Below are positions 53,701 through 61,364 of a stretch of DNA of 64,000 nucleotides, piece after piece. The stretch is from Nocardia alba NBRC 108234. Lineage in GTDB: Bacteria; Actinomycetota; Actinomycetes; Mycobacteriales; Mycobacteriaceae. Positions within the stretch are counted from its first letter, which is position 1; each line of letters starts with the position of its first letter. Under the pieces are notes generated by a model that was given only the letters and a program-made list of their open reading frames with translations, did no database searches and was not told the origin of the DNA. The position numbers were made by a program, and so were the translations under genes. The stretch spans positions 62,001 to 126,000 of the forward strand of contig NZ_BDAX01000014.1 of NCBI RefSeq assembly GCF_001612665.1, given 5' to 3'.

Positions 53701-54207
53701 GTCCTCGTTCTCGGCTCGCAGGAATCTGGCGAAGTCGCCCTGCGGGAGCAGCACCACCTGGAAGAACTGATCGGCGCTCATGCCGAGCAGGCGCAGTACC
53801 TCGTCGCCGATATCGGTGATGCGCGAGAGGTTCTCGCCGCTGCCGTCGAGCCAGGTGAGCGTGGCCTGTGGTTGCAGGAGTCGGGTTCCGGCGCCGTTCT
53901 TCTTCGGACGCTCGAATTCGGGCGAGCGGGTCAGGCGCAGCAGGCGGCCGCCGAGCGTGGCCTCCAGCACGACGCTCGGCGGTGTCTGCGGATCGGCGTG
54001 GTCGGAGTGCAGGCGCTTGCTCTCGCCGCGCGCTCCCGGCACCTTGCCGTAGAGGGCGAAGGCGATCGCGTCGAGGATGGTGGTCTTGCCCGCGCCGGTA
54101 TGCCCGTGCAGCAGGAACAGCCCGTCGGCGCCGAGTGCGTCGAAATCGACGACGGTGGTCTCGGCGAACGGTCCGAACGCGGTGAGTTCGAGCCGGTGCA
54201 GCCTCAC
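50710..54207 (-). CDS. sbcC: SbcC, nuclease complex ATPase subunit
   Basis: 1165 residues. The Walker A lies in LLHGHTGAGKTTILDAIAFA near 35 and the ABC signature in TLSGGETFMASLALALGLAD near 1080. The Walker B in LVLDTLFIDEGFGSLD is near 1110. Long coiled coils flank the zinc-hook CTVCG near residue 575. With SbcD it processes hairpins and blocked DNA ends. Two low-complexity insertions interrupt the coils, near 356-422 and 836-866. The GTG at 54207 begins MRLHRLELTAFGPFAE; the frame extends upstream without a plausible start. It follows sbcD by 49 bp. Confidence 0.92.
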   Translation of the reverse strand: MRLHRLELTAFGPFAETTVVDFDALGADGLFLLHGHTGAGKTTILDAIAFALYGKVPGARGESKRLHSDHADPQTPPSVVLEATLGGRLLRLTRSPEFERPKKNGAGTRLLQPQATLTWLDGSGENLSRITDIGDEVLRLLGMSADQFFQVVLLPQGDFARFLRAENEDREKLLEKLFDTQRFGTAEKWLADRRRAAEAELTTRQQGIDRLITKVGMAAGYGGAESIGINDSLTWSQELLATARTALAEATTNAELRHKESAEARTEAEEQRRVAELHARMSAARAELAAHTACAPRRAELERELEMARLAEPVVRAIDEARAAVRGLRRAESATRAAAADLATGLGAAAAADIAGVDSLTVVRDEPIGPNETDRVQGAPDQSSGAQGLGIRADRRDHVSDGQPSRSADGEARGLSSTAGVVEVHGDLDAAISQWNALLGVLGEVRADSVTARRLADDLVAHEKESAQLTRRTAELAQRRVELPAAIGSVSEQLREATDAAAALPGVRNELAKWQDSAAAAVEIVRRRTALDTVRGEHGTAWRTHLEAKERVLDLRTRRLAGMAAELAGALTEGAPCTVCGSADHPEPAQPTDDAVSRDAEDAAQAAEQVAEAARDRLAERISAVEREIETLTARGGDADPVALADAVRTATHRFDDTAEAAERAPALTSRLEALRTEEAALHDQSRELDARLGTSTATIAATRTRLDELNARLRAAAGADTTVDARTSRLESLITAATTLRTARTAESTARDAVHTIASRVENLARTAGLIPAGYEDSARLAAAATNAVATEGAVAEPDVAARVVAAAESGNGEKAGTGPEEASAGRARAVGGEPEMPSLFDLFDEEPLDEEPVDDRPVDGVSVAEPAPPRDDVALLTAYAQVVTAVARTAQQQAAIEAELTAADRARAHAETVLAEPRIQAVAEQTPGDLNTLEQRFTEAQSALTAAVAVQSAATERVAQLEQLGTQLWGEVERIAPEQRVFDELAVLAEVVAGRGENNRRMSLRSYVLAARLEEVAVAGSLRLRRMSGGRYEFVHSDKAGPRGRRGGLGLDVRDDYTGAIRSAKTLSGGETFMASLALALGLADVVAAETGGLVLDTLFIDEGFGSLDADTLDAVMGVLDELRANGRVVGVVSHVDEMRQRIPSRLHVVRGRSGSRLEATVA

Positions 54208-54256
54208 CCGATGCCGCCCGCGACGAGCACCGCCCGCGCGAACCCGAAGCCAGGAC

Positions 54257-55435
54257 TCATGCGGTGAGCTCCGTCGCACCGACGGATTCGCTTCGCTCCG
54301 AGTCGGTTTCGCGAACCGCCGCCGCCAGCGCCCGCTCCACCCATGCCATCTCCCCCTTGCTCGGTGTGCCACGCACGTCGGTCAGGAAGCTCGCCGCGAC
54401 CTCCGTGTCACGACGACCGTGCACCCGCTCGCGGTAATGCAACTCCGGATTGCCCTCCGGTCGTGCCCATTCCACGTGCACCGCGTGCGGGAACCGCTCG
54501 CGCAGTTTACGCATCGGGTCCACCGGGCGGGTGGTGTCGGTGAGCGTGGCGGACACGTAATGCGCTTCGGCCGCCGCGTATTCGATGTCGGTCAGCAGCG
54601 ATTCGATGGTGCCGGTGAGCCTGCTGAGCCCGCGCACCAGCGGCAGCTCGTGGCGGTGCACCGCCGCGAGGCCTTTCGCGTCGAAGTCGACGATCCACGC
54701 CGCCTTGCGATGCGAACTCTCACCGAACGAATACGGCAGCGGAGACCCGCTGTAGCGCACCGACTCCGAGAGCGTCTGCGGCGAATGCAGGTGTCCCAGC
54801 GCCACATAGTCGATGCCGTCGAAGGCCGACATCGACACCGTTTCCACCCCACCCACCGAGATGGATCGTTCCGAACCGGTCGCTTCGCCGCCGATCACGA
54901 ACGCGTGCGCCAGCACCACCGTGCGCGCGCCGGGCCTGGTGGCGATATCGGCGCGAATGCGCGCCATCGCGGCGTCGAGGATCTCCGCGTGCGAATGCGC
55001 CTGTGGCACCTCGAGTTCGGCGCGGGTGATCTCCGGTTCCAGATACGGGATCCCGTAGAAGGCCACGTCGCCGTCGTCGTCGGACAGCACGATGGGCCGG
55101 TGCGCGTCGGCGACTCGCGTACACAGGTGCAAGCCGCCGACCGCGGCGAAGCTGGCGCCCGCACCGAGCCGGGCGGGCGAGTCGTGGTTGCCGGAGGTGG
55201 CGATGATCGTCGCGCCCGCCGCCCGGATCGCCTCGAATCCGCGATTGCACACCCCGATGGCATCGGCGTTGGGGATGGAGCGGTCGTAGATGTCGCCGGG
55301 CACCACCACCACGTCGACCGATTCGGTCGCCACCAGCTCCGCGACGGCCGACAGCACCCGTGCCTGATCGGCCAGCAGGTCGACACCGTGAAAGGTGCGC
55401 CCGATGTGCCAGTCGGAGGTGTGCAGGATCCGCAT
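54257..55435 (-). CDS. sbcD: SbcD, nuclease subunit
   Basis: 392 residues. Metallophosphatase motifs of the Mre11 type: MRILHTSDWHIGR at the start, VPGDIYDRSIPN near 52, SGNHDSPARLG near 83 and GHLHSPQTL near 215. The two-metal nuclease forms the SbcCD complex with the downstream gene. ATG 55435 follows TACGGT by 7 nt, a leaderless arrangement; the frame extends 21 bases further but without support. It is divergent from rmuC. Confidence 0.94.
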   Translation of the reverse strand: MRILHTSDWHIGRTFHGVDLLADQARVLSAVAELVATESVDVVVVPGDIYDRSIPNADAIGVCNRGFEAIRAAGATIIATSGNHDSPARLGAGASFAAVGGLHLCTRVADAHRPIVLSDDDGDVAFYGIPYLEPEITRAELEVPQAHSHAEILDAAMARIRADIATRPGARTVVLAHAFVIGGEATGSERSISVGGVETVSMSAFDGIDYVALGHLHSPQTLSESVRYSGSPLPYSFGESSHRKAAWIVDFDAKGLAAVHRHELPLVRGLSRLTGTIESLLTDIEYAAAEAHYVSATLTDTTRPVDPMRKLRERFPHAVHVEWARPEGNPELHYRERVHGRRDTEVAASFLTDVRGTPSKGEMAWVERALAAAVRETDSERSESVGATELTA

Positions 55436-55618
55436 GCCGCGAACCGTAGGCCACACCCCCGACAGAATTCAATCGACGCACTACACGCGTGTAATTCACC
55501 GGCGTGGCGCACAGCGCGGCGCACACGCCGCCGAGATGGCCGGGGCGATCCGCCACCGCGATGTCCGGGTTGCCGGGGAATTGCGAACTTGTCGGTGGCA
55601 TCGGGCAGTATCGCCGCC
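55436..55618. other. Divergent sbcD/rmuC spacer
   Basis: 183 bp. TACGGT at 55443-55448 (minus strand) is the likely sbcD -10 box. No other structure was noticed. Confidence 0.4.
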
Positions 55619-56767
55619 ATGACCGCTTCGATGCTCGTCGCGCTCGTCTTCGTCTTCGCCGCAGGCTTCGGTCTCGGCTGGTTGGGGCACTTCGCCCGTG
55701 GTGGGCAGCGCGCCGCCACGGCGGAGGCCAGGCTCGCCGCGGCCGACGACAATCAACGGTTGCTACAGCAGTCGCTGCACTCGGCGAACGAGGATGCGGC
55801 GCGCAGGCATTCGGCCGCGATCGGCGCGATGGTCGATCCGCTGCGCGACGCGGTCGGCGCACTGGAACAGCACATCCGGCAGGTGGAGCATCACCGGATC
55901 GACGCGTATTCGGGATTGCGCGAGCAGGTCGCCGGCATGCAACGCACCTCGCATCGACTCTCCGATCAAACCGGTCAGCTGGTGGCCGCGCTGCGTGCGC
56001 CGCAGGTACGCGGGCGGTGGGGCGAGATCCAGCTGGAACGAGTGGTCGAACTCGCCGGCATGACCCGCCATTGCGACTTCGACACCCAGGTCTCCCGGCC
56101 CGGCGGTGACGATCGGGGTGTGGTGCGGCCCGACATGGTGGTGCGGCTGGCCGGTGGCAGGCACATCGTCGTCGACGCCAAAGTGCCGTTCTCGGCGTAT
56201 CTGGACGCGGCGACCACCGACGACCCCGGCGCGCGCACCCAATTCCTGGCCCGCCACGCCAAACACCTGCGCGCCCACGTCGACCAATTGGCCGACAAGG
56301 CGTATTGGGCGGCCTTCGATCCGGCACCGGAGTTCGTCGTGCTGTTCGTACCCGGCGACCCGTTCCTCGACGCCGCGCTCACCACCGATGCCGGTCTCCT
56401 GGAGTACGCGTTCGGCCGCAACGTGATCCTGGCAACCCCCACTACCTTGATCGCGCTGCTGCGGACGGTCGCGTTCAGCTGGCGGCAGGAAGCGCTCTCG
56501 CGCGATATGGCAACGGTGCAGCAACTGGGCAAGGAGCTCTACACCCGGGTGGGCAAGGTCGCCGAGCATCTGGACAATCTGGGCGTGAATCTCGGTAAGG
56601 CCGTATCGGCTTTCAACGCGACGGTGGGTTCGGTGGAGTCGCGAGTGATGGTCACCGCGCGCCGGATGCACGATCTCGGCATCGCCGATCAGGAGCTCCC
56701 GGCAATCCGGCACACCGAGACCCGACCACGCGTCGTGGCGTTCGCCGACGTCGAGGATCGTGTCTGA
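55619..56767 (+). CDS. rmuC: DNA recombination protein RmuC
   Basis: 382 residues. An N-terminal membrane helix (MTASMLVALVFVFAAGFGLG) is followed by a coiled coil and the RmuC core. The core contains RGRWGEIQLERVVELAGM near 130, VVDAKVPFSAYLDA near 180, FVPGDPFLDAAL near 245 and NVILATPTTLIALLRTVAF near 270. RmuC limits inversions at short repeats and is a restriction-endonuclease-fold protein. It is one of several DNA end-processing genes in this stretch. Confidence 0.9.
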   Translation: MTASMLVALVFVFAAGFGLGWLGHFARGGQRAATAEARLAAADDNQRLLQQSLHSANEDAARRHSAAIGAMVDPLRDAVGALEQHIRQVEHHRIDAYSGLREQVAGMQRTSHRLSDQTGQLVAALRAPQVRGRWGEIQLERVVELAGMTRHCDFDTQVSRPGGDDRGVVRPDMVVRLAGGRHIVVDAKVPFSAYLDAATTDDPGARTQFLARHAKHLRAHVDQLADKAYWAAFDPAPEFVVLFVPGDPFLDAALTTDAGLLEYAFGRNVILATPTTLIALLRTVAFSWRQEALSRDMATVQQLGKELYTRVGKVAEHLDNLGVNLGKAVSAFNATVGSVESRVMVTARRMHDLGIADQELPAIRHTETRPRVVAFADVEDRV

Positions 56768-56818
56768 GATCCCCGTGCCGTGGCGCCGATAGGGCCGATA
56801 TGCAGTTAGTGTCATAGG

Positions 56819-57736
56819 GTGGCTGCTTCCCAACGTGCGCGACCCCGGGTGCCCGCGCCGCAACGTTCGATCGTGCCCTCGGTACCCGGCATCCCCGCCT
56901 GGGCCGCGATTCTGCTCGCCGCGGGCACGACCGGTCTCGGGTTCCTGATCGACGGACTCGGTGGCGAGACCTATCCGACCGGCACGTTCTCGGCGCTGTA
57001 TGTGCTCGGCTGCGTGCTCGCCGTCTGCGCAGTGCGCTTTCGCGGGCTGTTCTCCACGATGGTGATGCCACCGCTGCTGCTGTTCGTCGCGGTGCCGCTG
57101 GCCTGCCAGATGCTGGGTGGTCGCGCCACCACGTCGATCAAAGACGTGCTGATGAACCTGATCATTCCGCTGGTGGAACGCTTCCCCACGATGGCGCTGG
57201 CGACCGTGCTGGTGCTGGCGATCGGTGGCGCCAGAATCGCGATCGCCAAGCGCGCACCCCAGGCGGCCCGCCCGACACCGGAGCGCAAGACCGAACGCAA
57301 GCCGGTCAAGCGCCGTCGCCCCGAGCCGACCCCCGACCTCGCCACGGCCGCCCGTAAGCGCCCACGCCGCGGCACCGCGGTCCTGGACGAGCCCGACACC
57401 GAGGTCGACATGGCGAGCCCGGCCCGTCGCCCGGCCCGATCCGCCGACCCGAAACGCGCCCCCGCCGCCGCCCGGCCCCGTGAGCCCCGCGCCGCGCGGG
57501 CCGCCGCAGCCGCACCGCGCGAACCGAGCCCGCGCAGCGCGGCCCCGCGCGAACCCAGCCCACGCAGCGCGGCCCCGCGCGAACCCAGCCCGCGCGGCGC
57601 CGCACCGCGCGAACCAGAACCGGCTCGGGTACCCCGTCGCCGCAACGAAGCGCCCCCGCACCCCCAACCCAACGTGCGCTACCGCGACCGCGCCGACTCC
57701 GCCCGCACGGAACGGCGTCGGCCCGACAACGTGTGA
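56819..57736 (+). CDS. DUF6542 membrane protein with basic Pro/Arg-rich tail
   Basis: 305 residues. Four helices in the first ~140 residues (WAAILLAAGTTGLGFLID, LYVLGCVLAVCAVRFRGLF, VMPPLLLFVAVPLACQ, MALATVLVLAIGGARIAIA) match the actinobacterial DUF6542 layout, at the Rv1111c position next to ispH. The C-terminal ~165 are Arg/Pro/Ala-rich, with a ten-residue repeat APREPSPRSA four times, and would be disordered and positively charged. TAGTGT lies 6 nt before the GTG. Confidence 0.8.
   Translation: MAASQRARPRVPAPQRSIVPSVPGIPAWAAILLAAGTTGLGFLIDGLGGETYPTGTFSALYVLGCVLAVCAVRFRGLFSTMVMPPLLLFVAVPLACQMLGGRATTSIKDVLMNLIIPLVERFPTMALATVLVLAIGGARIAIAKRAPQAARPTPERKTERKPVKRRRPEPTPDLATAARKRPRRGTAVLDEPDTEVDMASPARRPARSADPKRAPAAARPREPRAARAAAAAPREPSPRSAAPREPSPRSAAPREPSPRGAAPREPEPARVPRRRNEAPPHPQPNVRYRDRADSARTERRRPDNV
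57512..57625 (+). repeat. 30-bp tandem coding repeat
   Basis: Units start at 57512, 57542, 57572 and 57602, each encoding A-P-R-E-P-S/E-P-x. They are nearly identical at DNA level, suggesting recent expansion. Confidence 0.75.
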
Positions 57737-57740
57737 GCAA

Positions 57741-57773
57741 AGAAAAGCCCCGCCGTCACGGCGGGGCTTTTCT
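57741..57773. terminator. Bidirectional terminator
   Basis: Perfect 15-bp stem AGAAAAGCCCCGCCG / CGGCGGGGCTTTTCT with loop TCA. It has A- and T-runs at the ends, so it works in both directions for the convergent DUF6542 and ispH genes. Confidence 0.92.
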
Positions 57774-57787
57774 GATTATCCAGGTAC

Positions 57788-58798
57788 TCAGGGCGCGGAG
57801 AGGCGGGATGGCCGGAGCTCGCGCGGCAGTGAGAACACCAGTGTCTCGTTGGCCGTCGTCACCGGCTGAACCTCGCCGAAGCCGTGTTGGGCCAGCAGAT
57901 CGAGCACCCCGGTCACCAGGATCTCCGGCACCGAAGCGCCGGAGGTGACGCCGATGGTCCGCACGCCCTCCAGCCAGGCCGGGTCGACCTCGCGCGCGTA
58001 GTCGACCAGATAGGCCGCGTTCGCGCCCGCGCCGAGCGCCACCTCGACCAATCGCACCGAGTTCGACGAGTTGCGGGAACCGACCACGATCACCAGATCG
58101 CATTCGGGCGCCATCGCCTTGACCGCGGTCTGGCGGTTGGAGGTGGCGTAGCAGATGTCGTCGCTGGGCGGGTCCTGCAGCGTCGGGAAACGTTCGCGCA
58201 GCCGCTCGACGGTCTCCATGGTCTCGTCGACCGAGAGCGTGGTCTGCGACAGCCAGATCACCTTCGACGGGTCGCGCACGGTCACCTTGTCCACCGAGTC
58301 GGGCCCGTCGACCAGTTGCACGTGCTCGGGCGCCTCGCCCGCGGTGCCCTCGACTTCCTCGTGGCCCTCGTGGCCGATCAGCAGGATGTCGAAATCGTCG
58401 CGGGCGAAACGCTTGGCTTCCTGGTGCACCTTGGTGACCAGCGGACAGGTGGCGTCGATGGTGCGCAGGTTCCGTTCGGCGGCGGTCTCGTGCACGGTCG
58501 GCGCGACACCGTGCGCGGAGAACACGACCAGCGCGCCCTCGGGCACCTCATCGGTCTCGTCGACGAAGATCACGCCCTGCTCACGTAGCGTTTCCACCAC
58601 GTGGCGGTTGTGCACGATCTCCTTGCGCACATAGATCGGGGCGCCGTGTTTCTCGAGAGCCTTCTCCACGGTCTCGACGGCGCGGTCGACGCCTGCGCAG
58701 TAGCCGCGCGGCTCCGCCAGCAGCACGCGCTTGCCACCGGCAGCATTCGCGCCAGCGGAGCGCGTGATACCGACGTTCAAGGGGATTGCCGAGGTCAT
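57788..58798 (-). CDS. ispH: 4-hydroxy-3-methylbut-2-enyl diphosphate reductase
   Basis: 336 residues. The 4Fe-4S ligands are the cysteines in EPRGYCAGVDRA near 35, IDATCPLVTKVH near 118 and DDICYATSNRQ near 215; substrate-binding FSAHGVAPTVHE is near 95. Last step of the MEP pathway, giving isopentenyl and dimethylallyl diphosphates. TAAGCT lies 7 nt before the ATG with no ribosome site, so leaderless expression is likely. It is the lytB2/Rv1110 equivalent by position. Confidence 0.96.
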   Translation of the reverse strand: MTSAIPLNVGITRSAGANAAGGKRVLLAEPRGYCAGVDRAVETVEKALEKHGAPIYVRKEIVHNRHVVETLREQGVIFVDETDEVPEGALVVFSAHGVAPTVHETAAERNLRTIDATCPLVTKVHQEAKRFARDDFDILLIGHEGHEEVEGTAGEAPEHVQLVDGPDSVDKVTVRDPSKVIWLSQTTLSVDETMETVERLRERFPTLQDPPSDDICYATSNRQTAVKAMAPECDLVIVVGSRNSSNSVRLVEVALGAGANAAYLVDYAREVDPAWLEGVRTIGVTSGASVPEILVTGVLDLLAQHGFGEVQPVTTANETLVFSLPRELRPSRLSAP

Positions 58799-58805
58799 AG
58801 TCCAC

Positions 58806-58811
58806 AGCTTA
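58806..58811 (-). promoter_or_regulatory. Candidate -10 box of leaderless ispH
   Basis: TAAGCT on the minus strand, 7 nt before the ispH ATG. Confidence 0.45.
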
Positions 58812-58912
58812 CGTGCGCGCGAGAGCCCGGATCAGGTCGGATCAAGGGGCGAAAGTCACACAACACGGGTGTGGACCTTTGCATCACACGGAGTATGCGG
58901 CAGGCTGGAGTC

Positions 58913-59509
58913 ATGTTTCGACCTCCGTTCCTGGCCAGGGTGGCCGCCGGCGCCGCCGTCTACGCATTGGAAGAGACTCGGCGGCTGCCCGTCGCCGCGA
59001 TCAACTTCCCCATCACCGCGCTCAGTCGCGTGCTGCAGACCACGATGCATCTGCAGCAGTTCGTGACCAGCCTCGCGCTCAAGGGTGACGGTGTGTTCGA
59101 ACGGCTGGGTTCGGCTCCCGCCGAGCAGCCCGAGTGGGCCACCTTCGACGAGGACCTCGCGCCCGCGCCCGCCACCAACGGCCATGCCAGCCGCTTCGAC
59201 CTGTTCGACGCGGCGGAGGAAGCTCCGAGGACCAATGGCAAGGCCGTGCCCGCGTCGCTGCTGTTGCTCGAGACCGAAGACGAGGTCATCGAACCCGCTC
59301 CCGAGCCCACCGTGGCGGAGGTTGTCGCACCCGAGGTCGCGGTCCGCTACGACTACCCGGCGATGACACTGGCCCAGCTGCGCGCCCGGCTGCGGATGCT
59401 GACTGTCGAGGAGCTGGCCCAACTGCTGGCGTTCGAACAGCAGACCCGCGCCCGCGCCCCGTTCGTCACGATGCTCACCAACCGCATCGCCACCGTTCAG
59501 GCGCAGTGA
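58913..59509 (+). CDS. Lipid droplet-associated protein
   Basis: 198 residues. The N-terminal amphipathic/hydrophobic region MFRPPFLARVAAGAAVYALE is followed by a helix (INFPITALSRVLQTTMHLQQ). A variable acidic middle precedes a conserved C-terminal helix (MTLAQLRARLRMLTVEELAQ). It matches the actinobacterial lipid droplet-associated family at the Rv1109c position. It probably coats triacylglycerol inclusions, which Nocardia-type bacteria store. CTGGAG lies 3 nt before the ATG. Confidence 0.82.
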   Translation: MFRPPFLARVAAGAAVYALEETRRLPVAAINFPITALSRVLQTTMHLQQFVTSLALKGDGVFERLGSAPAEQPEWATFDEDLAPAPATNGHASRFDLFDAAEEAPRTNGKAVPASLLLLETEDEVIEPAPEPTVAEVVAPEVAVRYDYPAMTLAQLRARLRMLTVEELAQLLAFEQQTRARAPFVTMLTNRIATVQAQ

Positions 59510-59514
59510 TCTCG

Positions 59515-59638
59515 GCGGCTGGCGCCGCGTGGATTGCGGCCCGGTGGGCCTCAATTCTTCCCTCCTGCGTTCAGTCGCTTCGCTCCTTCTCTCCGTCAGT
59601 CCAGAATTGAGGCGGCCGCAATCCGCGCCTTCGGCGCA
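59515..59638. repeat. Structured intergenic repeat, copy B (full form)
   Basis: Flank GCGGCTGGCGCCGC (59515-59528). Stem 1 GGATTGCGGCC (59531-59541) pairs with GGCCGCAATCC (59614-59624). Stem 2 CCTCAATTCT (59549-59558) pairs with AGAATTGAGG (59603-59612), again one C between right arms. The loop contains TTCCCTCC and CTCCGTCAGTCC as in copy A. It lies between the lipid-droplet gene and xseA. Confidence 0.8.
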
Positions 59639-59693
59639 CCACTGGGTTGTGGCCGCTTTTGGTTGTGTCGGTGGCCCCGCGTAGAACTGACCT

Positions 59694-60980
59694 ATGACAC
59701 AGGACGGCGTCGCGCAGGCCGGGGCTCCTGCGAATTCGGCGGAGCAGCCGTATCCGGTGCGTTCGGTCGCGGTGAAGGTCGCCCAGTGGATCGAACGGCT
59801 CGGCAGTATCTGGGTGGAGGGGCAGGTCACCCAGATCAATCTGCGCCCGGGCACCCGCACCGCGTTTCTGGTGCTGCGCGATGCCTCGGTGGACATGTCG
59901 CTGTCGCTGACCTGCGACCCCGACCTGTTGCGCAGGCTGCCGGTGCCGTTGACCGAGGGCAGCCGCGTGGTCGTCTACGGCAAACTGCACTTCTTCACCG
60001 GCCGCGGCACGGTCTCGTTGCGGGTCACCGAGATTCGCGCGGTCGGCATCGGTGAGTTGCTGGCGCGGATCGAGCGGTTGAAAGCCCTCTTGACGGCCGA
60101 GGGGTTGTTCGACGCCCGCCTCAAGCGGCCGCTGCCGTTCCTGCCCGCGACGATCGGGTTGATCACCGGACGGGCGAGCGCGGCCGAGCGGGACGTCCTG
60201 TCCGTGGCCCAGAACAGGTGGCCCGCGGTCCGATTCGTCATCCGCAATACCGCGGTGCAGGGTCCGAGCGCGGTGCCGCAAATGCTCGAGGCACTGGCTG
60301 AACTCGATCGCGATCCCGAAGTCGAGGTGATCGTGCTGGCGCGCGGCGGCGGCAGCGTCGAGGATCTGCTGGCCTTCTCCGACGAAGCGCTGTGCCGCGC
60401 GGTCGCCGCGGCGCGCACCCCGATCGTCAGCGCCATCGGCCACGAACCCGACAACCCCCTGCTCGACCTGGTCGCCGATCTGCGTGCGGCCACCCCCACC
60501 GACGCGGCCAAGCGCATCGTCCCCGATGCCGCCGCCGAACTGGCCGGGGTCCGGGAGATGCGGGCGCGCTCGGCGGCCGCGCTGCGCGGCTGGGTCCAGC
60601 GCGAGGAACACACCATCACGCAGCTGCGATCGCGCCCCGTCCTCGCCGATCCCCTGCGCGAGCTGACCCACCGGCACGACGAGCTGGAACGCTGGCGCAC
60701 CGCCGCGCGACGCACCGTCGACCAGCTGCTGCGCGGCGAGTCGACGACCACCCTGCACCTGCGGGAGAAGCTGACCGCGGTGGGTCCGGCCGCCACCCTG
60801 GCCCGTGGTTACGCTGTCGTGCAGCGCGTCGCCGGTCCCGAACGCCATGTCGTGCGTTCGATCGACGACTCCCCCGCCGGCAGCCAGCTCCGCATCCGGG
60901 TGGCCGACGGAGCCGTGACCGCCGCGGCTCTCGGCACCCAGCGGCTGACGCCGGAGACCACCGACGAGAAGAGGAAGTGA
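59694..60980 (+). CDS. xseA: Exodeoxyribonuclease VII large subunit
   Basis: 428 residues. An N-terminal OB-fold (IWVEGQVTQINLRPGTRTAF near 35) precedes the nuclease core, with LITGRASAAERDVL near 160, LARGGGSVEDLLAFSDEALC near 217 and a coiled-coil C-terminus. With the small subunit it degrades single-stranded DNA. There is a weak start context (TAGAAC 6 nt before the ATG). It is in an operon with xseB. Confidence 0.95.
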   Translation: MTQDGVAQAGAPANSAEQPYPVRSVAVKVAQWIERLGSIWVEGQVTQINLRPGTRTAFLVLRDASVDMSLSLTCDPDLLRRLPVPLTEGSRVVVYGKLHFFTGRGTVSLRVTEIRAVGIGELLARIERLKALLTAEGLFDARLKRPLPFLPATIGLITGRASAAERDVLSVAQNRWPAVRFVIRNTAVQGPSAVPQMLEALAELDRDPEVEVIVLARGGGSVEDLLAFSDEALCRAVAAARTPIVSAIGHEPDNPLLDLVADLRAATPTDAAKRIVPDAAAELAGVREMRARSAAALRGWVQREEHTITQLRSRPVLADPLRELTHRHDELERWRTAARRTVDQLLRGESTTTLHLREKLTAVGPAATLARGYAVVQRVAGPERHVVRSIDDSPAGSQLRIRVADGAVTAAALGTQRLTPETTDEKRK

Positions 60981-61237
60981 CCGTGGCCGACGCCGGTTCC
61001 GAGAGCACCGCTGCCGACACCCTGGCCGAGATCGCGGGCTTCGGCTACGAACGCGCCCGCGACGAGCTCATCAACGTGGTCAAGATGCTCGAACAGGGCG
61101 GCCTCGACCTGGACGACTCGCTGGTGCTGTGGGAGCGCGGCGAAGCGCTGGCCACCCGCTGCGAACAGCATCTCGCCGGTGCGCGCCGCCGGGTGGAGGA
61201 TGCTCTCTCGCGCGCCGACCTCGACACCGCCGACTGA
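60977..61237 (+). CDS. xseB: Exodeoxyribonuclease VII small subunit
   Basis: 86 residues. Family helix pair YERARDELINVVKMLEQGGL then LDDSLVLWERGEALATRCEQ. The GTG at 60977 overlaps the xseA stop (GTGA), ensuring matched production; a GTG six bases later is possible. GAAGAGGAA provides the ribosome site. Confidence 0.94.
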   Translation: MTVADAGSESTAADTLAEIAGFGYERARDELINVVKMLEQGGLDLDDSLVLWERGEALATRCEQHLAGARRRVEDALSRADLDTAD

Positions 61238-61364
61238 GTTCGCGCACCGACATTCCGCTTTTACCGCCGCGAAACACCGGCCGGGCACGCTGTTGCTCGG
61301 TCGGTCCGACGAGGGGCCGCCCTCCGCGCGACGCTCGGAGAGTTCGAACGACGGAGTACGGCCG

